From: Streptomyces antnestii
GTDB lineage: Bacteria > Actinomycetota > Actinomycetes > Streptomycetales > Streptomycetaceae
DNA: 64,000 bases
Reading direction: 5' to 3'
Assembly: GCF_004005495.1 (NCBI RefSeq)
Contig: NZ_RZYA01000003.1
Span: 62,001-126,000, forward strand
The translations under genes and the position numbers were made by a program. The notes beneath the pieces are model-generated. The model worked only from the letters and a program-made list of their open reading frames with translations. It had not been told where the DNA came from and searched no databases. Positions within the stretch are counted from its first letter, which is position 1. Each line of letters starts with the position of its first letter. Shown in pieces: positions 42,832 to 50,103 of this stretch.

Positions 42832-43923
42832 TCACGCCCGCGCCCACGTCGCCCCCGCCTCCTCCGCGCCGCTCGCCTCACCCACCGCGATCACCTCACC
42901 CAGCTCCGCGAGCAGCTCGGCCCCGCACCCCAGGTAGGCGTCGAGCTGTCTGCCCCACAGGAAGTGCCGGTGCACGGGATGCTCCAGGTCGGCGCCCATG
43001 CCTCCGTGCAGATGCTGACCGGCGTGCACCACCCGCCGGCCCGCTTCCGAGGCCCACCACGCGGCGGTCAGCGCATGGCTCGCGTACGGCAGCGTCTCGT
43101 CGCGCCGCCATGCCGCCTCGTAGGCCGTGACGCGGATGGCCTCCGTGTCCATGTACGCGTCGGCCGCCCGGAGTTGGACCGCCTGCTTCGCGGCGAGCGG
43201 TCTCCCGAACTGCTCCCGCTCGTTCGTGTACTCCACGGCCCGCGCCAGCGACCCCGCACAGACCCCGGCCTGGAGTCCCGCGAACGCGGTCCGCGCCGAG
43301 GCCAGCACGTCCTCGTACGCGCCGGGCCCGCCGAGTCTCTCCGCCGGTGTCCCGTCGAGGACGAGCCGGCCCGCCGACCAGGGTGCGGTGAGCTCGACCG
43401 GTTCGCATCCGGCGTCGGCCGTGCGCACGATCCACAGGCTCCGGTCGGCCGCCGCCACGAGGACCCAGGACGCGTCCCGGAGCCACGGCACCCAGGGCAC
43501 CACCCCGGTGAGCCGCCCCTGACCTGTCCCGTCCTCGCCCGCCGCCACCGCGTCGACCCGCACGCCGGCCTGCCCGGGAAACGCCCCCGTGGCCACCTCC
43601 GTGCCGTCCCGCAGCCCCGGCAGCAGCCGCTCCCGCTGCTCGGCGGTCCCGTGCCCCGCGACCGCGAGCAGCCCGTACACACAACTCGCGGCGAACGGCA
43701 CCTGCGCCGTCGTCCTGCCCTGCTCCTCCAGCATCAGCACGAGCCCGAGCAGCCCGGTCTCCTCCACCGCGCCCGGCAGTCCGGCCGAGCCGAGGGCCTT
43801 CCACAACTCGGTGTCCGTGCCCGTGCCGGCCGCCGCGAGGCGCTCGGGCGTCGACAGGTCACCGAAGATCTGCGCGGCCAGCCCGGCGGCGGCCGCCTGG
43901 TCCTGCGTAGGCGTGAAGTCCAT
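42832..43923 (-). CDS. Acyl-CoA dehydrogenase subunit (FadE, short/beta type)
   Basis: ATG 43923 gives 363 residues. N-terminal helices (MDFTPTQDQAAAAGLAAQIF) and a C-terminal LQAGVCAGSLARAVEYTNER region match the acyl-CoA dehydrogenase fold. The middle beta domain is shortened, and the catalytic Glu position is unclear. Genes of this type form alpha2-beta2 enzymes with a full FadE, as FadE28/FadE29 do in steroid side-chain oxidation. It starts 1 bp after the MaoC-DUF35 stop. The longer frame to 44019 is rejected on overlap. Confidence 0.88.
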   Translation of the reverse strand: MDFTPTQDQAAAAGLAAQIFGDLSTPERLAAAGTGTDTELWKALGSAGLPGAVEETGLLGLVLMLEEQGRTTAQVPFAASCVYGLLAVAGHGTAEQRERLLPGLRDGTEVATGAFPGQAGVRVDAVAAGEDGTGQGRLTGVVPWVPWLRDASWVLVAAADRSLWIVRTADAGCEPVELTAPWSAGRLVLDGTPAERLGGPGAYEDVLASARTAFAGLQAGVCAGSLARAVEYTNEREQFGRPLAAKQAVQLRAADAYMDTEAIRVTAYEAAWRRDETLPYASHALTAAWWASEAGRRVVHAGQHLHGGMGADLEHPVHRHFLWGRQLDAYLGCGAELLAELGEVIAVGEASGAEEAGATWARA

Positions 43924-43924
43924 G

Positions 43925-44914
43925 TCAGCCCTCACCTCCCGAAGCGCCGCCTGAAACGCCACCCGAATCCCCGCCCGACACGACACCCGAAGCGCAGCCC
44001 GAACCAGGACCCGCATCACCGGCCCGGAACACCGGCAGCTCCAACTCCTCGTCCACCCGCATGAATTCGAGCCGCACCGGCATCCCCGTCCGGACCTTGT
44101 CGTAGGGCACCCCGACCACGTTGCTGATGATCCGGACGCCTTCGGCCAGCTCGATCAGGCCCACCGCGTACGGCGGGTCGAAGGCCGGGAAGGGCGGGTG
44201 GTGCATCACCACGTACGAGAAGACGGTGCCCTCGCCGCTCGCCTCGACGGTGCTCCACTCCTGCGAGGCGCACGCGCCGCACCCCGGCAGCCAGGGAAAG
44301 CGCAGCGTCCCGCACGACGAGCAGCGCTGGATGAGCAGACGGTGCTCGCGAACGCCTTCCCAGAACCCCGCGTTGTCCCTGTTCACCACCGGCCGGGGAC
44401 GCCGGGCCGCCTTCTTCTCCGGCAGTGGCCGGGCCGTCGGTGCGTACTTCAGGATGCGGAAGCGATGCGTACCGGCGAGCTCGCCGTCCGCCCTGACATC
44501 CATGCGCGTCGTGACGAAATGCCCCGTCCCCAGCTTCGTCGTCTTGCGCTCGGAGACGGACTCGATGACCGCGTCGAAGGTGATCGCGTCGCCGGGCCGC
44601 AGTGGACGCAGATACTCCTGCTCGCAGTCCGTCGCGACCACCGATGTGTACCCCGCGCCGTCGAGCAGGGCGAACAGCTCGTCGTACGCGCCGCTGCGCC
44701 CCTGGTGGCCGGAGAGCCCGCCCATCGTCCAGGCCTGGAGCATGGTCGGCGGCGCTATGGCGTCGGGCCCCTCGTACGCGGGACTGGTGTCACCCATCGC
44801 CTCGCACCAGTGCCTGATCATCGGCTCGTTGACCAGGTCCTTGCCCACACCCGCCGTCGCCGCGGGAAGCCCTTCGAAGACCTTGAGCGCCGCATGAGCC
44901 AGGTCACCCGTCAC
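43925..44914 (-). CDS. MaoC-like hydratase fused to DUF35 zinc/OB-fold domain (ChsH2-like)
   Basis: GTG 44914 (GTGA overlap with the upstream stop) gives 329 residues. Residues of about 1-170 are a MaoC-like hot-dog domain (MIRHWCEAMGDTSPAYEGPD, then ATDCEQEYLRPLRPGDAITF). Residues of about 185-310 are DUF35, with a zinc ribbon (RCSSC ... GCGAC) and an OB fold (VFSYVVMHHPPFPAFDPPYA). This is the ChsH2 architecture: hydratase with ChsH1, DUF35 stabilising the Ltp2 aldolase. The C-terminal tail is Gly/Ser-rich, of low complexity. The frame to 45118 is a shadow. Confidence 0.9.
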   Translation of the reverse strand: MTGDLAHAALKVFEGLPAATAGVGKDLVNEPMIRHWCEAMGDTSPAYEGPDAIAPPTMLQAWTMGGLSGHQGRSGAYDELFALLDGAGYTSVVATDCEQEYLRPLRPGDAITFDAVIESVSERKTTKLGTGHFVTTRMDVRADGELAGTHRFRILKYAPTARPLPEKKAARRPRPVVNRDNAGFWEGVREHRLLIQRCSSCGTLRFPWLPGCGACASQEWSTVEASGEGTVFSYVVMHHPPFPAFDPPYAVGLIELAEGVRIISNVVGVPYDKVRTGMPVRLEFMRVDEELELPVFRAGDAGPGSGCASGVVSGGDSGGVSGGASGGEG

Positions 44915-46098
44915 CGCCGCCCCCTCCGCATCCCGAGCCGCATCGTCGCCACGATCTCCCGCTGCACCTCGCTCACCCCGCCCCCGAACGTGTTGATCTG
45001 CGCCGCCCTGTTCATGCGCTCCAACTCCCCCTCGACCGCCCCGCTCCCCGTCCCGCTCCCGAACGCCCCCGGCGATCCGGCCCGCACCAGCGCCACGTCC
45101 CCCGCGATCTCCTGACACATGCGATACGTCTCGACCGCCGATTCCGTTCCCATGAATTTCACGCCGCTCGCGTCGCCCGGCGCGAGCCGCCCGGCCCCCA
45201 CATCACCCACCAAACGCCAGTTGAGCAGGCGCGTTGCCGCGAGACGGGCATGTACCTCGGCCAGCCGAGACCGCACCCACGGCAGCTCGATCCGCCGTTC
45301 CCCTGTCACCGGATCGGGTGAACGAACCGCTTCGAGCACCGCCGCGTAGAAGTCCTCGGCCTGCATCCCGATCGCGGCGAGGGCGACCCGCTCGTGGTTG
45401 AGCTGGTTGGTGATGAGGCCCCAGCCGCCGTTCTCCTCCCCGACGAGGTTCGAGGCGGGGACGCGGATCCCGTCGTAGTACGTGGCGGTGGTGGTCAGCC
45501 CGCCGACGGTCTCGATGGGCGTCCAGGTGAACCCGTCCGCGGTGGTCGGCACGAGGATGATCGAGATGCCCTGGTGCTTCGCGGCCTCGGGGTCCGTGCG
45601 GCAGGCCAGCCAGATCCAGTCGGCGTTCTGCGCATTGGACGTGAAGACCTTCTGCCCGTCGACGGCCCAGTGCTCGCCGTCACGGACCGCCCGCGTCCGC
45701 AGCGCGGCGAGATCCGTCCCCGCCGACGGCTCGCTGTACCCGATGGCGAAGACCAGGTCGCCGGAGAGGATCCGCGGCAGGAAGTACGCCTTCTGCTCCT
45801 CGGTGCCGTACTTGATGAGGGTCGGTCCGACGGTGTTCAGGGTCACCATGGAGACCGGGGCGCCCGCGCGGTACGCCTCGTCGAAGAAGACGAACTGCTC
45901 GTCGGGCCCGCGCCCCTGGCCTCCGTACTCGACGGGCCAGCCGAGGCCGAGGAGGCCGTCGGCGCCGATGCGGCGCAGCAGACGCCGCTGGCCCGCCCGG
46001 TCGTCGTGGCCCGGTGGCCCGTCGGGCATCAGTTCCCGGAAGTAGGCGCGCAGTTCGGCGCGGAGATCGTGCTGGCGCGCGGTAGGGGCGAGGTACAC
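44911..46098 (-). CDS. Acyl-CoA dehydrogenase (FadE, alpha type)
   Basis: The protein has 395 residues from GTG 46098. Full acyl-CoA dehydrogenase features are visible: FAIGYSEPSAGTDLAALRTR (FAD/substrate loop), KVFTSNAQNADW, and the C-terminal NTFGGGVSEVQREIVATMRL where the flavin-binding and active-site helix lie. It introduces the alpha-beta double bond into an acyl-CoA and passes electrons to ETF. First gene of a five-gene overlapping operon. A 17-bp palindrome at 46136-46152 precedes it, a likely regulator site. Confidence 0.92.
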   Translation of the reverse strand: MYLAPTARQHDLRAELRAYFRELMPDGPPGHDDRAGQRRLLRRIGADGLLGLGWPVEYGGQGRGPDEQFVFFDEAYRAGAPVSMVTLNTVGPTLIKYGTEEQKAYFLPRILSGDLVFAIGYSEPSAGTDLAALRTRAVRDGEHWAVDGQKVFTSNAQNADWIWLACRTDPEAAKHQGISIILVPTTADGFTWTPIETVGGLTTTATYYDGIRVPASNLVGEENGGWGLITNQLNHERVALAAIGMQAEDFYAAVLEAVRSPDPVTGERRIELPWVRSRLAEVHARLAATRLLNWRLVGDVGAGRLAPGDASGVKFMGTESAVETYRMCQEIAGDVALVRAGSPGAFGSGTGSGAVEGELERMNRAAQINTFGGGVSEVQREIVATMRLGMRRGRR

Positions 46099-46135
46099 GG
46101 CGGCGGCCCTCCCGGACCTCGTACGAACAAGGGTT

Positions 46136-46152
46136 TCTGACTGTCCGTCAGA
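46136..46152. promoter_or_regulatory. TCTGACtgtccGTCAGA operator upstream of the acyl-CoA operon
   Basis: A perfect 6-bp inverted repeat around 5 bp, 38 bp ahead of the FadE start. It fits a TetR-type regulator of fatty-acid or sterol genes. It is similar to the palindrome at 14210-14222. Confidence 0.55.
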
Positions 46153-46238
46153 TTCGGTACGGGTGTCAAGAGATCAGCGCGCACCTGGGACAGAGACCAG
46201 TACGCACCCGAGGAGGGTCGGGGGAACGCGAAAACGCC

Positions 46239-46268
46239 TGTGCGGCGATGCCGAAGCACCGCCGCACA
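46239..46268 (-). terminator. Terminator after the small secreted-protein gene
   Basis: A 9-bp perfect stem, tgtgcggcg / cgccgcaca, with a 12-nt loop, 48 bp beyond the stop at 46317 on the reverse strand. Confidence 0.65.
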
Positions 46269-46316
46269 GACGTCACCCACCCCCTCGAAAGGCCCCGGCC
46301 TGCAGGAGCCGGCGGA

Positions 46317-46631
46317 TCACCACCAGAGCGGGGAGAAGTTCACCGCGACGTTCTCGTTCGACTGGTCGATCGCCGTGAACCCGGACCCGTTCACCTGGGC
46401 CGTGTTGTTCTGGTTCGAGGCGCCGGAGCCCACCGCCTGCTGCTGCGAGGTGGACGAGTTGCCGTGGTTGCTGCCGCCGACACCACTGCCGCTCACGGTC
46501 GCCACACCCGCGTTCGATCCGTTGTCCGCGAACGACCCGTTGTCGGCCATCGCCACCCCCGAGAAGAGGGCTGCCGCGAGGGGCAGGGCGGCAACGGCGG
46601 CGAGGGCGCGGACGGTACGGATACGTGCCAT
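46317..46631 (-). CDS. Small secreted Asn/Ser/Gly-rich protein
   Basis: The protein has 104 residues from ATG 46631 with ggagga upstream. The signal peptide ends AMADNG (residue about 30). The mature part (about 74 residues) is rich in N, S, G and Q with no Cys or Met (SNHGNSSTSQQQAVGSGASN, then NNTAQVNGSGFTAIDQSNEN). Composition resembles secreted amyloid-like or surface proteins, but it has neither the chaplin nor the rodlin signature. Function unknown. It is divergent from the prim-pol gene across 331 bp. Confidence 0.7.
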   Translation of the reverse strand: MARIRTVRALAAVAALPLAAALFSGVAMADNGSFADNGSNAGVATVSGSGVGGSNHGNSSTSQQQAVGSGASNQNNTAQVNGSGFTAIDQSNENVAVNFSPLWW

Positions 46632-46962
46632 GTCTTTTCCTCCAGAAACCGGGAACTACGGGTTGTTCCAAGGCAGTTGGCCGACCGCCTCGGTCGATGC
46701 TCACGACGTCGCGAGATCAGAGTTGCCCACCGAATCCCCATCGAACCAGGGCGGAAGGCGGTATTCCCTCGCAAGCGTGAGGACATGTCGATAAACCTGC
46801 TTCACCTCCCCAAAGCCCCAGCTCAGCCCGGAATGCGCCCGGCCGGCGCGGGCGGTTCAGCCGCCACAGGGGCCGAAGCGTTTCGGCACATTTTTGGTAA
46901 ATACGCTTCACCCGGGCGCGCCCCCCTTCCGTTGCTCGAACATTCGTACGAACATGGAGGGC
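46632..46962. other. 331-bp divergent promoter region without a gene
   Basis: It separates the small secreted-protein gene (reverse) from the prim-pol gene (forward). It contains a LexA-like box close to prim-pol and an AAGCGT/ACGCTT inverted repeat around 46875-46910. An open frame from 46791 continues into the prim-pol gene in another frame and is not credible. Confidence 0.6.
46936..46951. promoter_or_regulatory. LexA/SOS-box-like site upstream of the prim-pol gene
   Basis: TCGAACattcGTACGA matches the actinobacterial SOS box TCGAAC-N4-GTTCGA with one mismatch. It ends 11 bp before ATG 46963, where LexA binding would block expression. Confidence 0.55.
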
Positions 46963-47871
46963 ATGGCCACCACCGACCGGCACGCCGTACCCCTTGCGAC
47001 CCTGGCCCTCGCCCACGCCCTCTCCGCCGCCGAGCGCGGACTGGCCGTGATCCCGCTCTCCCGCACGAAACTCCCCGCGCTGCGATCCCCGCACCGCGAC
47101 GAACCCGCCCCCGCCCCCTGCCACGGCGAGTGCGGCCGCCCCGGACACGGCGTGTACGACGCCACGACCGACCCGGCCCGCATCCGCGCTCTCTTCGCGG
47201 CCGCGCCCCGGGCCACCGGGTACGGCATCGCGTGCGGCCTGCCCCCGCACCACCTCATCGGCATCGACCTCGACACGAAGTCCGGCACGGACTCCTCGGC
47301 CGCGCTGCGCGAACTGGCCCTGCGCCACCTCTTCACCATCCCGGACACGGTCGTCGTGGCCACGCCCAGCGGCGGCCGCCATGTGTGGCTCTCCGGCCCG
47401 CCGGACGTCGTGGTCCCCAACTCGGCGGGACGCCTCGCGCCGGGCATCGACATCCGGGGTGCGGGCGGCTACCTCGTGGGCCCCGGCTCCCGCACGGCCC
47501 AGGGCGTGTACAGCGCGGTCCCCGGCACCGCCCACCTGCCCGTCGCGCCCTGCCCGCCGGCCCTCCTGCGCCTGCTCACGCCCCCGCCACGCGCACACCA
47601 CCGGTCACCGGCGCATCCCGACCAGCAGGGCCGACCCGGTCAACAGGGCCAACAAGGCCAGGGCCTGGTGCAGTTCGTGCTCGCGGCCCACGCGGGCCAG
47701 CGCAACACCCGTCTGTTCTGGGCCGCTTGCCGTGCCTACGAGAGCGACCTCGGCGACACCCTCACTGAGGCCCTCGTGGAGGCCGCGATCCGCACGGGCC
47801 TGACGGAACGCGAGGCCCGCTCCACGATCGCCTCGGCGGCCCGCCTGACCCAGCACAACGCGGACGCCTAG
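46963..47871 (+). CDS. Bifunctional DNA primase/polymerase (Prim-Pol) domain protein
   Basis: ATG 46963 gives 302 residues (ATG 46954 possible). The archaeo-eukaryotic primase core is visible: metal-binding GIDLDTKSG (Asp 102 and 104), SGGRHVWLSG (about 138-147, with the conserved His) and GAGGYLVGPGS. Three Cys and one His near residues 53-62 (CHGEC...GH) may bind zinc. Such proteins prime or bypass DNA damage or replicate plasmids. There is no helicase domain. It lies 158 bp from the AICE attL and has its own terminator, so it is probably chromosomal but could be left from an older element. Confidence 0.88.
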   Translation: MATTDRHAVPLATLALAHALSAAERGLAVIPLSRTKLPALRSPHRDEPAPAPCHGECGRPGHGVYDATTDPARIRALFAAAPRATGYGIACGLPPHHLIGIDLDTKSGTDSSAALRELALRHLFTIPDTVVVATPSGGRHVWLSGPPDVVVPNSAGRLAPGIDIRGAGGYLVGPGSRTAQGVYSAVPGTAHLPVAPCPPALLRLLTPPPRAHHRSPAHPDQQGRPGQQGQQGQGLVQFVLAAHAGQRNTRLFWAACRAYESDLGDTLTEALVEAAIRTGLTEREARSTIASAARLTQHNADA

Positions 47872-47905
47872 GACACGGGCCGACCCACCCTCTCCCCGGA
47901 CACGC

Positions 47906-47939
47906 GTAAGGGGCGCCCGCCATAGCGAACGCCCCTTAC
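47906..47939. terminator. Terminator between prim-pol and the original tRNA-Ser site
   Basis: A perfect 10-bp stem, gtaaggggcg / cgccccttac, with a 14-nt loop. It ends the prim-pol transcript. Before the element inserted it would also have ended the tRNA-Ser(TGA) transcript from the other side. Confidence 0.75.
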
Positions 47940-48028
47940 AGACACCTACGTAGCAAGCGGCTACGCGGCAGCACCCACGTAGCAAGCGCCACGCGGCAAA
48001 CACCTACCTACAACGCGCCTGCGTACAA

Positions 48029-48085
48029 GCGGTGGGTGTGGGATTTGAACCCACGGTGACTCGCGCCACGACGGTTTTCAAGACC
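48029..48085. other. attL of the integrated element (3' tRNA-Ser fragment)
   Basis: 57 bp identical to 59133-59189, covering the tRNA 3' end through the T arm and variable arm to the anticodon loop. The flanking bases differ at both ends, defining the core. It lacks the 5' half of the tRNA, so it is a scar of integration and not a functional gene. Confidence 0.95.
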
Positions 48086-48195
48086 TCTCTCCGATCACGG
48101 GCGGTTCGATCTCCGCCGCAGGTCAGACGGGTGCGAGAGCGCCAGACGAGCGGTCGTCATCGTCGTCGTGCCCCCTACGTGCCCCAGAGGCGCAA

Positions 48196-48621
48196 TCATG
48201 CCCGCTGAGCATCACGTCGAGCCCGGCGTATTTCCCTGACTGTGAGTGCCCCGGCCGCGACTGTCCCAAGGAGAGGAAGGACCGGAATCAGCACCCAAGT
48301 ACCCCACGCAACAAAGCCTGTTTCCACAGGCTCGTAGCTGCCCCACGGCTTCCGAACAGCTCGAACGACTGCCCCCTGATGGCCTTCGTACTGGAGTTTC
48401 ACTATGTGCGTCTTGGTGCCCACCGGAGGACCACTGCATACCGAGTGGCTCCCTGCGCGCCCACCGCCCTCTTGATGGCACTCTGCGATCCGAACCTGAA
48501 CAGCCTCGCCCAGCAAATCCAGCCGAGCGAGACCTGTGATCACCGTCCACGTCATCACCCCGGCGCCTATCAGGGTGAGCATGCTGTAGCCACCGATCGC
48601 GCGCCGCCGCCCCTTTGCCAT
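48196..48621 (-). CDS. Hypothetical membrane protein of the element
   Basis: ATG 48621 gives 141 residues. A membrane helix near the N-terminus (SMLTLIGAGVMTWTVITGLA) and one near the C-terminus (VAWGTWVLIPVLPLLGTVAA) flank a polar loop with two Cys that may form a disulfide. No family is recognised. It lies between attL and the integrase, a place where AICEs carry accessory or surface-exclusion genes. Frame extension to 48840 overlaps the integrase gene and is rejected. No clear ribosome site. Confidence 0.6.
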   Translation of the reverse strand: MAKGRRRAIGGYSMLTLIGAGVMTWTVITGLARLDLLGEAVQVRIAECHQEGGGRAGSHSVCSGPPVGTKTHIVKLQYEGHQGAVVRAVRKPWGSYEPVETGFVAWGTWVLIPVLPLLGTVAAGALTVREIRRARRDAQRA

Positions 48622-48689
48622 AGGCACAGGATGCCGGGGGCTTGATCCGCGCGGTAGCCATGCGCGGCACCCGGCAACAGGGCAAAACG

Positions 48690-48730
48690 AAGGAACGCCT
48701 CCGGACCCTCCTGATCCGAAGGCGTTCCTT
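48690..48730 (-). terminator. Terminator after the integrase gene
   Basis: A 10-bp perfect stem, aaggaacgcc / ggcgttcctt, with further pairing tccgga/tccga inside the loop, 28 bp beyond the integrase stop on the reverse strand. Confidence 0.75.
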
Positions 48731-48757
48731 CCTTGCTGAGCATTGGCCGACGTTCCC

Positions 48758-49897
48758 TCACGTGGCTCCAGCGGTAGACCCATCCTCGTCGTCTTCGCCG
48801 CTAAGCCAGGAGTCCGCGGCCTCTGCCACCTGATCATCACGCCCAGCGACCGGACGGGCGTAGTGCCGGGTCGTGACGCTCGCGTTCGAGTGCCCGAGGC
48901 GGTGAGCCGCCGTCATGACACCGTAGCGGTCAGCGACCCAGGTCCCATGAGACGCCCGAAGGTCGTGCGGAGTCACATCCGTGAGGCCGGCGGCGGCGAC
49001 AGCCGGATCGAAGTACGCCTTGCGCCACTGGTTGTAGCGCAGGGGCTTGCCGGCAGGCGTGGTGAACAGGAGAGCGTCATCCCCGCCCTCGAACGTCTCC
49101 AGGTAGTCGGCCAACCGCTTTGCGAGCGACGGTCCGATACGCAGAAGCCGCTTCTGGTGAGACTTGGGGGTGTCGAACACCAACTTGCCGTTGGCCTCGG
49201 CAAGGTTCTCGTCGACCAGGACGAGGCCGGCCGACACATCGATGTCCGCACGGCGGAGCGCGAACGCCTCACCGACCCGGAGCCCCGCGTAGGCGAGGAG
49301 CGCGATCAGGAGGTCATGAGGCTTGGCCGCGCTGCGCACGATCCGAGATGCCTCCAAGGGCGTCAGGATGTGCGGCTCCGTCTGCGGCATCCTCGGAAGA
49401 CGTACGCCCCGGCATGGCGTCTGCGCGATCATGTCGTTGTCGACAGCGGACCGCATGACCTGCGAAAGCACCCGGTACGCCTGGCGGATCCGAGACGCAC
49501 TGAGGCCCTTGGTGTTCATGGCGCCAACCCATTCCGTGACCGCGATCGGCCGCAGGCTCGCGAGCTCACGATCCCCGAGAGTGGGATTGATCAGCGAGTT
49601 GATCAATGACCGGTACGACGCCTGCGTCTTGTGCTTGAGCTGCGGGGATACGGCAGCGAGCCACCGAGCCGACCAGTCCCGCACGGTCGTTTGGCCCTCA
49701 GCCGGATCGAGCCATCGACCCTCTTCGATCTCGATGCGCTTCTTGGACAACCACCGGTCCGCATCAGTGGTCGTGGCAAAGGTCTTGCCAGCTGAGCGGA
49801 GCACACCATCGGGCCCCGGATACCGAGCTTGGAACCGTCCCGAAGGCAGCTTCCGAATACGGCCGAAGTTCCGCCGACTCTTACGCCTACCAGCCAT
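48758..49897 (-). CDS. int: Tyrosine site-specific integrase
   Basis: The protein has 379 residues. The N-terminal arm-type DNA-binding region (about 10-60) and SAM-like core-binding domain (about 70-160) precede the catalytic domain, in which all key residues are present: Arg 207 (AYAGLRVGEAF), Lys 245 (DTPKS), His 311 and Arg 314 (HDLRASH), His 336 (LGHSN) and the nucleophile Tyr 346 (RHYAR). It catalyses attP x attB recombination in tRNA-Ser(TGA). Its ATG overlaps the stop of xis (TAATG), so the two are coupled. Confidence 0.96.
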   Translation of the reverse strand: MAGRRKSRRNFGRIRKLPSGRFQARYPGPDGVLRSAGKTFATTTDADRWLSKKRIEIEEGRWLDPAEGQTTVRDWSARWLAAVSPQLKHKTQASYRSLINSLINPTLGDRELASLRPIAVTEWVGAMNTKGLSASRIRQAYRVLSQVMRSAVDNDMIAQTPCRGVRLPRMPQTEPHILTPLEASRIVRSAAKPHDLLIALLAYAGLRVGEAFALRRADIDVSAGLVLVDENLAEANGKLVFDTPKSHQKRLLRIGPSLAKRLADYLETFEGGDDALLFTTPAGKPLRYNQWRKAYFDPAVAAAGLTDVTPHDLRASHGTWVADRYGVMTAAHRLGHSNASVTTRHYARPVAGRDDQVAEAADSWLSGEDDEDGSTAGAT

Positions 49898-50103
49898 TAC
49901 GCAGCCCTCCGGTAAGTCACAGCGACCGGTTCGACGGTGTGCTCCGTGATGAAGGACTCCAGCGCACCCTCCGGGATACGAACGTGCCGGCCGACCTTCA
50001 CGAAGGTGATGCGTCGCTCCTCAATGAGCCGACGCGGGAACCGAACTCCGGTGCCGAGCGCCTCGGCTGCTTGTTGCACGGTCAGCAGGCGGTCCACCGT
50101 CAC
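49897..50103 (-). CDS. xis: Excisionase / AlpA-MerR-like helix-turn-helix protein
   Basis: The protein has 68 residues from GTG 50103 (GTG 50106 also possible). Its winged HTH of the excisionase family reads LLTVQQAAEALGTGVRFPRR then FVKVGRHVRIPEGALESFI. It directs the integrase toward excision. The start overlaps the stop of rep (GTGA) and its stop overlaps the integrase start, so rep, xis and int are made from one message. The rest of the protein is a short tail (EPVAVTYRRAA). Confidence 0.92.
   Translation of the reverse strand: MTVDRLLTVQQAAEALGTGVRFPRRLIEERRITFVKVGRHVRIPEGALESFITEHTVEPVAVTYRRAA

Larger units (their letters stand above)
47872..48195. other. 324-bp gene-free region holding a terminator, short repeats and attL
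   Basis: It holds the prim-pol terminator (47906-47939), two 29-bp direct repeats with acgtagcaagcg cores (47943-47971 and 47972-48000), and the attL tRNA fragment (48029-48085). The rest, up to the stop at 48196, shows no further structure. Confidence 0.75.

Noticed and set aside
46317..46631. Chaplin or rodlin gene
   Set aside because: It lacks the chaplin domain and sorting signal and shows no rodlin sequence pattern.
46791..47768. A forward frame running from the secreted-protein promoter region into the prim-pol gene
   Set aside because: It is out of frame with the prim-pol motifs, and its later part is Pro/Arg-rich shadow sequence.
48029..48085. A functional second tRNA-Ser
   Set aside because: Only the 3' half is present; the acceptor 5' strand, D arm and half of the anticodon stem are missing.
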